From assembly GCA_018652955.1 (NCBI GenBank), contig JABIBA010000009.1:62001-126000 (forward strand): DNA of 64,000 bases, read 5' to 3'. Below, one piece after another: positions 41,760 through 50,736 of the stretch. The stretch comes from Candidatus Peribacter sp. (GTDB lineage Bacteria; Patescibacteriota; Gracilibacteria; Peribacterales; Peribacteraceae). Each line of letters starts with the position of its first letter. Within the stretch, counting starts at the first letter, position 1. The notes under the pieces were generated by a model, which saw only the letters and a program-made list of their open reading frames with translations, made no database searches and was not told the DNA's origin. Position numbers and translations under genes: made by a program.

Positions 41760-42863
41760 ATGCGTTTAACCTCTATTTCATTACAGCAGTTTCGCAGTTA
41801 CTCAGAGCACCGTATGGAGTTTGGAGAGGAGAATGTTCATGTGCTTGTTGGTCCTAACGGAGTGGGTAAAACAAATATCCTTGAGGCTATTTCACTGCTT
41901 TCACTTACCAAGTCCTGCCAGAAGGCAGATGAAACAGACATCATGACGTGGGGAACAGAGTTCTATCGTATAAAAGCTCAAGCCCTGACTGATGGTGATG
42001 AAGAGAAGTCTCTCGAACTTGTTTCACAAGTTTCACCTCGCAAACAGAAGGCGTGTTTTATCAATGATGTGAAAGTTCCTATCAATCAAATGGTCGGGTC
42101 TCTTCCGACTGTTATTTTTCTTCCTCAAGATCTCGAGATCTTTACGGGTGCACCTGCTCGCCGTAGAGGATTTTTAGACCAGCTTCTGTGTCAGGTATCT
42201 CCTGAATATATGCAGGTACTGATGCAGTACGCCAAAGTAATCAAACAGCGAAACTCTCTCCTGCGCAAAATTGCTGAGGGGAGTGCTAGGCGTACAGACC
42301 TTGCTGTGTGGGATGAACGCACTGCAGAGACCGGAACTGTCGTTATGCTTCGTCGCCTTGAGCTTTGCGAGATGTTGCAGTGCACGTTTGGACAAGAGCT
42401 CGCTACCCTTGGTGAGAACTGGGAAGATGCGCAGATTATCTATGAGCGAAAAGGAGAGGCTCGGGACTTTGGTACGGCTAAGTCGGAGATGATGGATTTA
42501 CTTTCACACTTTCAAAACAGAGACATTGTGTTGCAGTCTACGACTATTGGCCCACATAGAGATGACTGGAAGGTAATTGTTGATGGTAGAGATATTTCTA
42601 CCTTCGCATCCCGCGGACAGCAGAGAACGGCAGTACTGGCTTTACTGTTTTTAGAAGTGTCGTATCTAGAACTGCAGCGTGGAGAGAAGCCCGTTATTTT
42701 GCTGGACGATGTTTTCTCTGAACTTGATGACCATCATCAGACATCATTACTTAAATCTTTCGAAGAGCATCAGGTAATTATTACCACTACGCACATACCA
42801 AGTGAAGTACACGGCGCGCGCATTTGGGAGATGAAGGAGCAGGAGCTTGTATTAAGCGATTAG
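41760..42863 (+). CDS. recF: DNA replication/repair protein RecF
   Basis: A 367-residue SMC-like ATPase that loads RecA at gapped DNA. It starts MRLTSISLQQFRSY; Walker A is GPNGVGKTNILEA, the signature is ASRGQQRTAVLAL, and Walker B with D-loop is VILLDDVFSELDD. It is not next to dnaN or gyrB here; instead it follows the Nudix gene by 3 nt. Overlaps the convergent ruvC by 12 bp. Confidence 0.95.
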   Translation: MRLTSISLQQFRSYSEHRMEFGEENVHVLVGPNGVGKTNILEAISLLSLTKSCQKADETDIMTWGTEFYRIKAQALTDGDEEKSLELVSQVSPRKQKACFINDVKVPINQMVGSLPTVIFLPQDLEIFTGAPARRRGFLDQLLCQVSPEYMQVLMQYAKVIKQRNSLLRKIAEGSARRTDLAVWDERTAETGTVVMLRRLELCEMLQCTFGQELATLGENWEDAQIIYERKGEARDFGTAKSEMMDLLSHFQNRDIVLQSTTIGPHRDDWKVIVDGRDISTFASRGQQRTAVLALLFLEVSYLELQRGEKPVILLDDVFSELDDHHQTSLLKSFEEHQVIITTTHIPSEVHGARIWEMKEQELVLSD

Positions 42864-43343
42864 AGAAGCCTGTTTTCCTTGGAATGCTCCGAAGGCTGCA
42901 AGAGCCAATGCATCTGCAGCATCATCTGGTTTTGGGATTTCTGGTAGGTTGAAGATCATTTTTACCATTTGTTGCATTTGCTTTTTGTCTGCGGTGCCAT
43001 CTCCAGTAATACAACTTTTGAGCTCTGGTGGAGTAGGTTCTATGATTTGGACTTCATGGTTTGCCACTGCACCTAGGATCACACCACGAGCTTGTGCAAC
43101 ATCGAGGGCTGTTTTCTCGTTTACTGAGAAGTAGAGCTTTTCGATAACGGCGATATCTGGCTTATGTTCGGAAAGAAGATCATTCAAGTCTAGTCCGATT
43201 TCCTTGAGCCTCTGGGCAAGGGGAGTCTTCGCAGGAGTTTCTATAGTGAGATAGTCAATGACCTGTAGATCATGAGCTGAATTGGCTTCTATTAGCCCGA
43301 TTCCTACTATTGCCAGTCCTGGGTCGATTCCAATAATTCTCAT
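42852..43343 (-). CDS. ruvC: crossover junction endodeoxyribonuclease RuvC
   Basis: A 163-residue RNase-H-fold Holliday junction resolvase. Catalytic acidic residues: Asp in IIGIDPGLAIVGIG, Glu in AVIEKLYFS, and the C-terminal pair in KPDDAADALALA. The start MRIIGIDPG (43343) is exactly 7 nt after TACACT; the longer frame is not family-like. Confidence 0.95.
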   Translation of the reverse strand: MRIIGIDPGLAIVGIGLIEANSAHDLQVIDYLTIETPAKTPLAQRLKEIGLDLNDLLSEHKPDIAVIEKLYFSVNEKTALDVAQARGVILGAVANHEVQIIEPTPPELKSCITGDGTADKKQMQQMVKMIFNLPEIPKPDDAADALALAAFGAFQGKQASLIA

Positions 43344-43460
43344 GGACGTCAGTGTACCGCAATCGCTTATTGCATTACTAAGTTTCCATTGTGTAATACT
43401 ATGTTTCACCCTCGTCGGAAATGCGATATTTTGCTATAATAGAGAGATTTATAAACAAAT

Positions 43461-45077
43461 TTGGAAACAAAAACCAATCGCCACAGGCACTTAGTCGCAT
43501 TCCCAGTACTCGTTGCTGTACTTGCCTTTAGTATTGCCGATACACAGGTAGATATACCGGATGTACTTGGCTCGGTTTCACACATTTTTGGTAGTACTGA
43601 AGATGAGCGTTTTACTTTCGAATCTGGAATTCACGGTCTTGTGTATGCAGGAGGACAATTAGAAGAAGAGGGGGATCATCTCGTATTTACTAAAGGATCA
43701 GCCCTTATATCTTCTAAAGGAGTAACACATATAGAGTCTGACGGAATACGCATTACCACTATGAATGGAGCCGTTCACCTAACACGTGGCACGCGTTCTC
43801 TGGTTATTGCAGCTCTCACTTCACCTGCAGTTATAGAGTCCGGTGATCAGCGCATGGTAGTTCCTGTTGGAATGCAGTGGGAAATCAAAGAAGGAATGGC
43901 AACACTCAATGATGGATTTACATTATGGATGAAGTCTCGGCTTCCAATGCCACTTCCCGTAAGTTTCGTAGAACGAAAGATGGGAGATCTCTCTTTGGTA
44001 AAAGCTCCAGAAAGCGTACTGCCTGAATTGAGGCAGATGCTCCCTCTAGATATCCTTCCAGAGGAGCAGCTTCTTCTAGAAGTATCTGAAAGCCACAAAG
44101 AAAACTTACGCCATGAACATGTTCTTGGGGTTGTGCGCTCAGCAGTTGAATCTGTAGATGCTGATCGTTTTGAAGAGCTTCTTAATGTTCCTATTGTTAC
44201 AGCTGCTCTTGCAACTGAGCGTGGAAAAGAGGTAAGCGCTACGCTTTTAAGTTCGATAGATCAGCAGCACACAGTACTTCGTATGCTTGTGTTGCAGCAG
44301 ATCATAGACAATGAGACGGTATGGTTAGCGAGCTCATTCCATCCACAGTATCGTGATATAGCGTGGTCAATTTTTGAACCGGATGTTTCTGTTGAGTCTC
44401 ACCTCAGTCGTACGTTCCTGTTACCGTTTAGCACATTTAGTGCAGATGACTTCTCAGACTTTGTATTTGAGCGCTTCGCAGTATCTCTTCGAGGAATGCT
44501 TGGGAAGGTTGGAGACTCTGATGCATTTGGTGAACACATTGTTCAGGCACACATGCCACTGATCGATCGCCTAGAAGAGCGAGGGTATCCACGTAGGGCA
44601 AAGCACTTAAGTCAGACACTACTTGAATTGATTGCAGATATAGAAAATCCGACAGAAGCAGTAGAGCAGGCAAGGGAGGCCCTTCTTTTACGAGATCGTA
44701 TCAATATTGCTCCACTTCCTCCAAAGCGAGAGCCAACTTCTATCGAGGAAGATGTAGAGGAGAAAGAAGAGGTGCCAGAACCAGAGCCAGAACCAGTACC
44801 TGAGGTAACACTTAGTACACAGCAAGTAGAATCAAAGGCGTACCTGCTCTTAGAAGATGCTGGCGCACTCTTTACCGTAAACTCTGCTATCGCTGCGTAC
44901 GAAGGAAACAAGGCACGTGTCATGGACGTTTTGTTTAGTACAGAGAGCGAAGATCGTGCTGTGAGTTTTACACTCGATGTTGTTACCCAGACCGTGTCAG
45001 ATATTGAGATCAACGGAGATACCGACTTCCCGTACACGCCTTCATTCGAAGGATTCGTAAACTGGGTGCGGAAGTAG
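43461..45077 (+). CDS. exported FecR-like protein
   Basis: A 538-residue protein with one N-terminal hydrophobic helix (HLVAFPVLVAVLAFSIA), then a FecR-like beta region (GSALISSKGVTHIESDGIRI, HLTRGTRSL, VVPVGMQWEIKEG), a long helical region and a Glu/Pro stretch (EEVPEPEPEPVPE) before a C-terminal alpha/beta domain. The start is TTG 43461, because no ATG fits; TATAAT is 20 nt upstream. Convergent with the glycosylase (2 nt between stops). The sequence supports export; the FecR assignment is weak. Confidence 0.65.
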   Translation: METKTNRHRHLVAFPVLVAVLAFSIADTQVDIPDVLGSVSHIFGSTEDERFTFESGIHGLVYAGGQLEEEGDHLVFTKGSALISSKGVTHIESDGIRITTMNGAVHLTRGTRSLVIAALTSPAVIESGDQRMVVPVGMQWEIKEGMATLNDGFTLWMKSRLPMPLPVSFVERKMGDLSLVKAPESVLPELRQMLPLDILPEEQLLLEVSESHKENLRHEHVLGVVRSAVESVDADRFEELLNVPIVTAALATERGKEVSATLLSSIDQQHTVLRMLVLQQIIDNETVWLASSFHPQYRDIAWSIFEPDVSVESHLSRTFLLPFSTFSADDFSDFVFERFAVSLRGMLGKVGDSDAFGEHIVQAHMPLIDRLEERGYPRRAKHLSQTLLELIADIENPTEAVEQAREALLLRDRINIAPLPPKREPTSIEEDVEEKEEVPEPEPEPVPEVTLSTQQVESKAYLLLEDAGALFTVNSAIAAYEGNKARVMDVLFSTESEDRAVSFTLDVVTQTVSDIEINGDTDFPYTPSFEGFVNWVRK

Positions 45078-45079
45078 AG

Positions 45080-45643
45080 TTAGACTTCTTTATACCGAAA
45101 GCATGCTGTTTCGTGGTCGTTTACCATTCCTGTTGCCTGCATGAAGGCATAGATAATTGTAGAACCGACAAAGTTCATTCCTCGCTTCTTGAGGTCTTTT
45201 GATATCTGATCTGAAATCTCTGTAGAAGCAGGGAGTTCACTCATGCTCTTAAAACCATTGTCGATAGGAGTGCCCCCTACAAATCCCCAGATGTATGCAT
45301 CAAAACTACCGAATTCTTTTTGAATCTCTAGATACACTTTTGCATTCCTTATAGCGGAATCAATCTTTAGTCGATTACGAATGATTCCTTCGTTGTTCAG
45401 TAGCTCTTCGATCTTAGGCTCTTTGTAAGCAGCTACTTTCTTCGGATCAAAATTATCAAAAGCTTGTTTATAGTTTTGCTGTTTTTTGAGCACTGTTGTC
45501 CAGCTTAAACCCGCTTGTGCACCTTCGAGAATAAGAAACTCAAAGAGTGTAGTGTCATTATGTTGAGGGACACCCCAAACAGTATCGTGATACTGCGCAT
45601 CGATGGTTCCTTCCTTTGCCCAAGCACAACGGTGTTTACTCAT
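45080..45643 (-). CDS. tag: DNA-3-methyladenine glycosylase I
   Basis: A 187-residue HhH-fold repair enzyme that removes 3-methyladenine from DNA. The zinc ligands fit Tag: Cys and His in HRCAWAKEG..QYHDTVWGVP and HETACF at the C-terminus. FEFLILEGAQAGLSWTTVL is the signature. TAACAT ends 7 nt before the ATG. Confidence 0.93.
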   Translation of the reverse strand: MSKHRCAWAKEGTIDAQYHDTVWGVPQHNDTTLFEFLILEGAQAGLSWTTVLKKQQNYKQAFDNFDPKKVAAYKEPKIEELLNNEGIIRNRLKIDSAIRNAKVYLEIQKEFGSFDAYIWGFVGGTPIDNGFKSMSELPASTEISDQISKDLKKRGMNFVGSTIIYAFMQATGMVNDHETACFRYKEV

Positions 45644-45670
45644 AGAATGTATGTTAGGCTACTCTTCATG

Positions 45671-45676
45671 TATAAC
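45671..45676 (+). promoter_or_regulatory. -10 box of a leaderless promoter (SGNH hydrolase)
   Basis: TATAAC ends 6 nt before ATG 45683. It overlaps the divergent promoter of tag. Confidence 0.45.
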
Positions 45677-45682
45677 CATAGT

Positions 45683-46762
45683 ATGAAAAAGAGATTTATT
45701 TTTGCGTTTGTCAGTATTGTTCTTCCTGTGCTTGTTGCACTTCTCTTAGGAGAAGCTTATATCCGCTATACAAACGAGTATGTAACACCAGAGATTCTTA
45801 GATCAAAGTCTCTTCAATATTCTCCCTCACTATTTACGAGGCATGTATTTGCAACCAAAGAGCAACATATAGAAGACAAAGGATGGTTTATTAATAATAG
45901 AGGCTATAGGGGTCGTGATTTCTCTCTTAAAAAAGATGAGGGAACCACAAGGGTAATAGTCTACGGAGGATCAGCAGTGTTTGACCAAGAGATGCCTAAC
46001 GGAAAAGACTGGCCACATCGACTTGAATCATCCTTACAGGAAAAGGGCATAACGAACATAGAAGTTATCAACGCAGGAATTCCTGGACATGCTTCTTTTG
46101 ACTCATTTGGTAGGCTCTTTGCAGAGGGGCATTTGCTCGATCCAGATTATGTCGTTTTGTATAATGGGTGGAATGATATGAAGTATTTTTCCGATGGAAG
46201 ATCTCTCCTTAGAATATTCAAGCCGTATAACAAGAAGCTAGATCCTCGAATAGAATATCGAGGTGTACTAGATCAAGTATTACCAGAGACTTCGCAGCTC
46301 TATGTGTATCTACGTGGACCATATATCAATTGGAAGTTTCGTATAGGTAGTGAGGGTATAATCCCTACTGGCGAATCGGTTAATGTATTTGATAACCCCT
46401 GGCCACAACAATATAGAGTGAACGCTGAAATGTTTGTTGATCTTGCAAGAAATATTGATGCTGTCCCTATTCTTGTTACGCAAGCCAGACTTGTATCCCA
46501 AAAAAATACCGAAGAAGAAAAGGCATTAATTAAATATGATTATGTAAGAATGGATCACGAGACACTCGTGCAGGCTTTTGAAACTCTGGATGAAATCCTT
46601 AGAGAGGTAGCTTCTCATAAAGGCATTCCGATCGTCGAAGCTTCTAAAGAGATGAGTGGGAATAGTGAGTATTTCACAGATCATGTGCATTTTACCGAAG
46701 CTGGCTCTGCTGAGATAACATCAATAATCTCAGAATATTTGCATTCTCTGATTACGGAGTAA
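45683..46762 (+). CDS. membrane-anchored SGNH/GDSL-family hydrolase
   Basis: A 359-residue protein with an N-terminal membrane helix (FIFAFVSIVLPVLVALLLG). SGNH blocks: YGGSAVFDQ (Ser), NAGIPGHASFDS (Gly), LYNGWNDMKYF (Asn) and FTDHVHFTEAG (Asp-His). Such enzymes deacylate sugars or lipids in the envelope. The start MKKRFIF fits the promoter; the longer frame runs through the divergent promoter. Confidence 0.82.
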   Translation: MKKRFIFAFVSIVLPVLVALLLGEAYIRYTNEYVTPEILRSKSLQYSPSLFTRHVFATKEQHIEDKGWFINNRGYRGRDFSLKKDEGTTRVIVYGGSAVFDQEMPNGKDWPHRLESSLQEKGITNIEVINAGIPGHASFDSFGRLFAEGHLLDPDYVVLYNGWNDMKYFSDGRSLLRIFKPYNKKLDPRIEYRGVLDQVLPETSQLYVYLRGPYINWKFRIGSEGIIPTGESVNVFDNPWPQQYRVNAEMFVDLARNIDAVPILVTQARLVSQKNTEEEKALIKYDYVRMDHETLVQAFETLDEILREVASHKGIPIVEASKEMSGNSEYFTDHVHFTEAGSAEITSIISEYLHSLITE

Positions 46763-46899
46763 AGAGTGGTGATAGACCTCCCAATAGGTACTACCTATTT
46801 AGTATAACAGTAGAACTGGGGAAAAAGCTGAAGTATGCAGACTATGGGGCATATCAGAAGAGGTGTGAGACGGTGTATGTGAAGGAAGTGGATTAGCCA
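46763..46899. other. intergenic stretch with palindrome
   Basis: 137 bp without a supported gene. It holds a near-perfect palindrome AATAGGTA-C-TACCTATT (46783-46799) just upstream of a possible -10 (TATAAC, 46803-46808). Only a 15-codon frame (46834) follows. It could be an operator or a small RNA promoter, or chance. Confidence 0.3.
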
Positions 46900-47268
46900 C
46901 TATGCATATCTGGCTTGAGCCTTCTCTGCTTCAGTCACACCTGTACAAACCAGACCAGCAGGCAGCTGTTTAGAAAGTTTTTCAACTGTACTATCGCACA
47001 AAGTTACATACACTACTGGAATGGAACCAGATGCACTTTCACCCAACGAAGAGGCATCTACCACTGTACCCTCTACATCACCAACACCGTCCAGCTCCCT
47101 GATTACTCTATATACATTAACGAGTTCTGCTGTTTGCATTCCTGTGATTCTGGCTACTGGAAAATTATCAGCTGTATCCACATTCACCTCTGCAGGTGGT
47201 TGATAAATTGTGAGAACTGGCTGTACTGGCTGGCTGCCAGGATTCTTCATGCGGGAATGTGCTAACAT
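46900..47268 (-). CDS. hypothetical protein
   Basis: A 122-residue soluble protein; a start at 47250 (MKNPGSQP) is also possible. It has no signal peptide or membrane helix and no recognised family. The pattern (VARITGMQTAELVNVYRVI, VPVVYVTLCDSTVEKL) suggests a small alpha/beta domain. A clear sigma70-type promoter precedes it. Confidence 0.5.
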   Translation of the reverse strand: MLAHSRMKNPGSQPVQPVLTIYQPPAEVNVDTADNFPVARITGMQTAELVNVYRVIRELDGVGDVEGTVVDASSLGESASGSIPVVYVTLCDSTVEKLSKQLPAGLVCTGVTEAEKAQARYA

Positions 47269-47300
47269 AACAAAAGGAGGAAATAGTGTTTTGTTTGTAT

Positions 47301-47329
47301 AGAATAACTATTTTTTTTATATGTGTCAA
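47301..47329 (-). promoter_or_regulatory. sigma70-type promoter of hypothetical gene
   Basis: TTGACA (complement of 47324-47329), a 17-bp spacer and TATTCT (complement of 47301-47306). The leader is about 26 nt to the first ATG. Confidence 0.6.
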
Positions 47330-47365
47330 TACACCATTAAATGGCTTCTAAAAGCCATAAATAGA

Positions 47366-47442
47366 TGGTGGGCGATGGAAGACTTGAACTTCCGACCTCG
47401 ACATTATCAGTGTCGCGCTCTAACCAACTGAGCTAATCGCCC
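47366..47442 (-). tRNA. tRNA-Ile (anticodon GAT)
   Basis: Acceptor GGGCGAT pairs with ATCGCCC, the anticodon arm is CGACA-CTGATAA-TGTCG, discriminator A and CCA are encoded. TTGACC with a 17-bp spacer and TACCCT lie just upstream. Confidence 0.95.
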
Positions 47443-47487
47443 TTATTTAACCTGCATAGGGTACGAAGAATTGCCTATCTGGTCAAC

Positions 47488-47514
47488 AAAAAGAGGACCA
47501 GAAGGCCCTCTTTT
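47488..47514 (-). terminator. intrinsic terminator of the Arg-rich protein gene
   Basis: On the minus strand AAAGAGG pairs with CCTCTTT over a loop with one mismatch, then TTTTT. The T-run leads directly into the TTGACC -35 box of tRNA-Ile. Confidence 0.65.
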
Positions 47515-47533
47515 ACGTCTTTAAATGCTTAAT

Positions 47534-47977
47534 TTAGCGTGTTTCTCCTCTGTTCGACGCTCTGGTCTGTGCTCGAATACACATGTATTTAGCAGTACTG
47601 CGTAGCTCTTCACACTTTGTACGAGCATTTTCATCACGATTATTGATGAGACGACGAGCATTTCCACCATTGCGGTTGTGTCGGCGGAGCCTTGCTAGGT
47701 TAGGGGTTCCAATACGGCGGATATCTGTTGCTGGTCGATTTTTAGAAGTATGTCTCATTTCACGGAGTGTGTGACCACGAGTGTAGCCGTTGCGAGAATT
47801 TCTGTAGCGAAGACGTTCCGTCTTGCTGTTTACGTACTTACAACGTGCAGCTTCACGTCCAGATGTGTCTTCACAGCGTGTTTCTGTAGAACGCAGTGTT
47901 CCACGAGCAGCCTCAGCTGTTGGTACTGTAGTTGCTAAAATTGATAGTGCGAACATCGCAGAAAAGATTTTTTTCAT
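47534..47977 (-). CDS. secreted Arg-rich small protein
   Basis: A 147-residue protein with a signal peptide (ATTVPTAEA|ARGT). The mature part is strongly basic with Arg throughout (RLRYRNSRNGYTRGH, RLRRHNRNGGNARRLINNR) and four Cys, two near each end. No family recognised. It may bind DNA or polyanions outside the cell. TATACT lies 25 nt before the start. Confidence 0.6.
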   Translation of the reverse strand: MKKIFSAMFALSILATTVPTAEAARGTLRSTETRCEDTSGREAARCKYVNSKTERLRYRNSRNGYTRGHTLREMRHTSKNRPATDIRRIGTPNLARLRRHNRNGGNARRLINNRDENARTKCEELRSTAKYMCIRAQTRASNRGETR

Positions 47978-48037
47978 ATCTAAAATTGGGAAGGTTGCTC
48001 GGAGTATACCACCTTCAGTTTATTATAGACAATTGGA

Positions 48038-48967
48038 CTATTTATCGTAGATCTCTGTAACACTTAATCCCTTCTCTACGTTTTCGATAACTTGTGCAAG
48101 TAGAGGAGCGATCGGCAATATGGTAAGTCCTTCGAAGGCGTTTGCATCTGTAGGAATACTATTGGAAACAATGACTTCTTTGAACTTCGCGTCTTTAAGT
48201 CTTTCGATAGCAGGATAGGAAAATACAGGGTGCGTAGCAATTGCATAGACATCTGGGTTTGCACCAGCATCAATGAGTGCATCTTTGGCAGAGATTAAGC
48301 TTCCTGCAGTATCGATCATGTCATCAAAGAGGATGCATGTGCGTCCTTCTATGTCTCCAACAAGTTCGAGAATTTCTGCTTTTCCATGTTCAGGTCTTGT
48401 CTTATGCATTATGGCAAGATCTGCCCCAATACGATCTGCAAATTTCTTAGCACGCTTAGCTCCTCCTGCGTCAGGAGAAACAACAACAGGGTTATCGATC
48501 TTCTTTTGATTTATGTATTTAGCAAAAATTGCCTGAGCTTCGAGAGCATCTACAGGGATAGAGAAGAATCCTTGAATCTGATCGGAGTGCAAGTTGAGAG
48601 TGATGACATGGTCAGCACCTGCTTGTTCTAACAGATGAGCAATGAGCTTTGCAGAGATAGGTTCTCGATATTCTGCTACTCGGTCTTGCCTAGAGTAAGG
48701 GAAGAACGGAGCGATGACATGTACGCTTTTTGCAAAGGAAAGCTTGGCGGCTTGGCACATAAGAAAGAGTTCTACGAGGTCTTCGTTTACGTTCTGTGTA
48801 GCTGTCTGTACTATAAATACATCCTGTCCTCGTATAGATTCCTCATACTTTACGTATCGCTCTCCACAACTAAAGGTTTTGAGAGTTACATCACTCACAG
48901 TTTTCCCCAATAGCTTTGCGATTCCTTCTGCGAGTTCCCGATGAGAAGATCCTGCGAATAGGTGCAT
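48038..48967 (-). CDS. prs: ribose-phosphate pyrophosphokinase
   Basis: A 309-residue PRPP synthetase. It has the start HLFAGSSHRELAEGIA, RQDR in FPYSRQDRVAEYREP, the PRPP-binding loop CILFDDMIDTAGSL and VVVSPDAGGAKRAKKFA. TATAAT (extended -10) lies 9 nt before ATG 48967. Supplies PRPP for nucleotides; a ComF-like PRTase is at the window end. Confidence 0.96.
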   Translation of the reverse strand: MHLFAGSSHRELAEGIAKLLGKTVSDVTLKTFSCGERYVKYEESIRGQDVFIVQTATQNVNEDLVELFLMCQAAKLSFAKSVHVIAPFFPYSRQDRVAEYREPISAKLIAHLLEQAGADHVITLNLHSDQIQGFFSIPVDALEAQAIFAKYINQKKIDNPVVVSPDAGGAKRAKKFADRIGADLAIMHKTRPEHGKAEILELVGDIEGRTCILFDDMIDTAGSLISAKDALIDAGANPDVYAIATHPVFSYPAIERLKDAKFKEVIVSNSIPTDANAFEGLTILPIAPLLAQVIENVEKGLSVTEIYDK

Positions 48968-49014
48968 ATTATCTCTATTATACCAGTTTATAGGGCTAAA
49001 ATCCATATCCATGC

Positions 49015-49020
49015 TACAAT
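49015..49020 (+). promoter_or_regulatory. extended -10 of a leaderless promoter (PRC-barrel gene)
   Basis: TACAAT preceded by TGC ends exactly 6 nt before ATG 49027. Confidence 0.55.
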
Positions 49021-49026
49021 TCATGC

Positions 49027-49581
49027 ATGCACGTCCGATTCAGCACCTGCATAGGCACTCCCGTGCTAGAAGAGGGCGGCGATAACGCCCTAGGCGTTCT
49101 TTCGGGTATATTGATTCATCCAGATACTGGGAAGATAGAGGGGTTTTTGGTGCATGTTCAGGGGATGTCGGGCAAAGGAGATCTCTTCTGCAGCTCATCC
49201 GATATTGTCCGCTGGGGAACAAGAGTGTATTTGCGCAGTGCTTCTGTGCTTGCACCTCCAGAAGATCGCATTCGATTACAGACTCTGTTGCAAGATCCGC
49301 GAACCGTTCTTGGTCAGCGTATTCGTACAGAGACTGGTACCAGACTTGGTCGATGTAAAGACATTCAATTTAATACGGATGTCATGCATATAGAGTGGCT
49401 ATTTCCTCGGAAGATCTTTCGATGGGGAATTGCTCTTCCCGTCTCAGACATTTTAGAGATTACTCCTGCAGCTATTGTTGTAAATGACCCTATAGCGAAG
49501 GCCCGTATAAGCAATAAGCAAAAAGAAGCAGTTGGTGCTTCTGTTTCAGAGATGGAGGCGGGGGTTGCGCTTCGCAAATAA
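49027..49581 (+). CDS. two-domain PRC-barrel protein
   Basis: A 184-residue cytoplasmic protein made of two PRC-barrel-like beta units (GVLSGILIHPDTGKIEGFLV and RLGRCKDIQFNTDVMHIEWL). This fold occurs in RimM and photosynthetic reaction centre H subunits, often binding RNA or ions. The Patescibacteria versions are uncharacterised. Followed by a terminator. Confidence 0.7.
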   Translation: MHVRFSTCIGTPVLEEGGDNALGVLSGILIHPDTGKIEGFLVHVQGMSGKGDLFCSSSDIVRWGTRVYLRSASVLAPPEDRIRLQTLLQDPRTVLGQRIRTETGTRLGRCKDIQFNTDVMHIEWLFPRKIFRWGIALPVSDILEITPAAIVVNDPIAKARISNKQKEAVGASVSEMEAGVALRK

Positions 49582-49583
49582 AA

Positions 49584-49609
49584 AAATACCTCTGTTGCCA
49601 GAGGTATTT
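49584..49609. terminator. bidirectional terminator
   Basis: An 11-bp perfect stem (AAATACCTCTG with CAGAGGTATTT) and a TTGC tetraloop. The long T-run is on the minus-strand product, so it mainly ends the pilin-like gene. Confidence 0.85.
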
Positions 49610-49629
49610 AGATACCTTTTTTAAGAGAC

Positions 49630-49998
49630 CTAGATGTTGTCTCCAATATCCTGAACGAATCCAACAATTGCCTGAGCAAAGAGGATAACAACAAGACCAA
49701 TAATAGCGTAGAAGATAGTCTTCTTCGCTTTGTCTTTTTCTTGCTCTTCTCCTTGTGAGACAACAAGACGGATACCAGCGATAACAACAACGATCACGGC
49801 GATAAGAGCCATGAAGCTGAGAATGATATCAAGAACGCTCAAGATACCAGTACGGATAGCATCCGTATCAGTAGCAGAAACACCACCGATATCAGGAACC
49901 GGTCCGAATAGATCTGCAGCGAAAGCCTTTGGTGCTGCAAGGAATGAAAGCGCAACATACGATGCGCGGAGTGAATAAGTATTAACTGTGTTCATCAT
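49630..49998 (-). CDS. VirB2/TrbC-like pilin protein
   Basis: A 122-residue protein with a signal peptide (FLAAPKAFA|ADLF), then a short loop and two membrane helices (LDIILSFMALIAVIVVVIAG and TIFYAIIGLVVILFAQAIVG) joined by SQGEEQEKDKAKK. This matches the VirB2/TrbC layout and is closest to the 6.1 kb gene. Two ATGs are adjacent (49998, 49995); TATAAA is 16 nt upstream. The only pilin-like gene away from the 4.5-6.5 kb cluster. Confidence 0.72.
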   Translation of the reverse strand: MMNTVNTYSLRASYVALSFLAAPKAFAADLFGPVPDIGGVSATDTDAIRTGILSVLDIILSFMALIAVIVVVIAGIRLVVSQGEEQEKDKAKKTIFYAIIGLVVILFAQAIVGFVQDIGDNI

Positions 49999-50092
49999 AG
50001 GGGAGATCGGGAAATTTATACTATTGTTACTTATGGTACTGCCCTTACGCAAGGCAAGTTTAATGATATAGATGTAATGGAGCTTGACGAAA

Positions 50093-50662
50093 TTACTCAT
50101 CTGTACTCGCATCGCCACTCACAAAGCCTACTGCTATAAGAAGTAAGGCAGGGAGCGAAAACCATAAGTCTTGGTTGAGTATCATCACTTGCATGAGCCT
50201 ACTCTTTTGCAAGAGGGCTGCTATCGTTTCGTTTTGTTCAATAGCAGGGTCTAGGATTGATACATCTGTAACAAATATAAAGAGAGATATCATAAGGAGT
50301 CCTGCAGTAGCAAAACCGAATATGGCAGTGAGTAGCACATTTACGGGGCCACCAGGGTCTTTACTGTAGTCAATCTCGATTCCACTGCGCACAGCTATAA
50401 AGATGATGAGAGCTATAAAGACAATGAGCTTCACTGCTGTGAGGATATCCGTATCGACATTGAGTCCCATGACACTGAGAAGAGGGCGAGAGTCTCCTGT
50501 AATACGGGTGATAATGTTCGCTATTCCCTCTACAGCCAAAATTGCGATGTACGTAGAGATGATGATCTTCACCGCTTCATGCTTTCCTATAATAAAGCTA
50601 TAGGTAACTACCAGCCCAAAGAACACAATAATGAAGAGATCCCAAGTGGGCGTAATGGTCAT
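50093..50662 (-). CDS. polytopic membrane protein, CvpA-like
   Basis: A 189-residue protein with about five membrane helices (IIVFFGLVVTYSFIIG, IIISTYIAILAVEGIANI, VKLIVFIALIIFIAV, etc.). The layout is loosely CvpA-like but no motif is decisive. It lies upstream of the pilin-like gene on the same strand (about 94 nt apart). Confidence 0.5.
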   Translation of the reverse strand: MTITPTWDLFIIVFFGLVVTYSFIIGKHEAVKIIISTYIAILAVEGIANIITRITGDSRPLLSVMGLNVDTDILTAVKLIVFIALIIFIAVRSGIEIDYSKDPGGPVNVLLTAIFGFATAGLLMISLFIFVTDVSILDPAIEQNETIAALLQKSRLMQVMILNQDLWFSLPALLLIAVGFVSGDASTDE

Positions 50663-50736
50663 AAAGAAGGGGGGTTACTCGTAATGGTATAACAAAATAG
50701 TGGATAGTGGAAAGTGGTTCATGGATAATGCAGCAC

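Noticed and set aside
47341-47358. Terminator hairpin downstream of tRNA-Ile
   Set aside because: A 7-bp stem exists (ATGGCTT/AAGCCAT), but no T-run follows on the minus strand.
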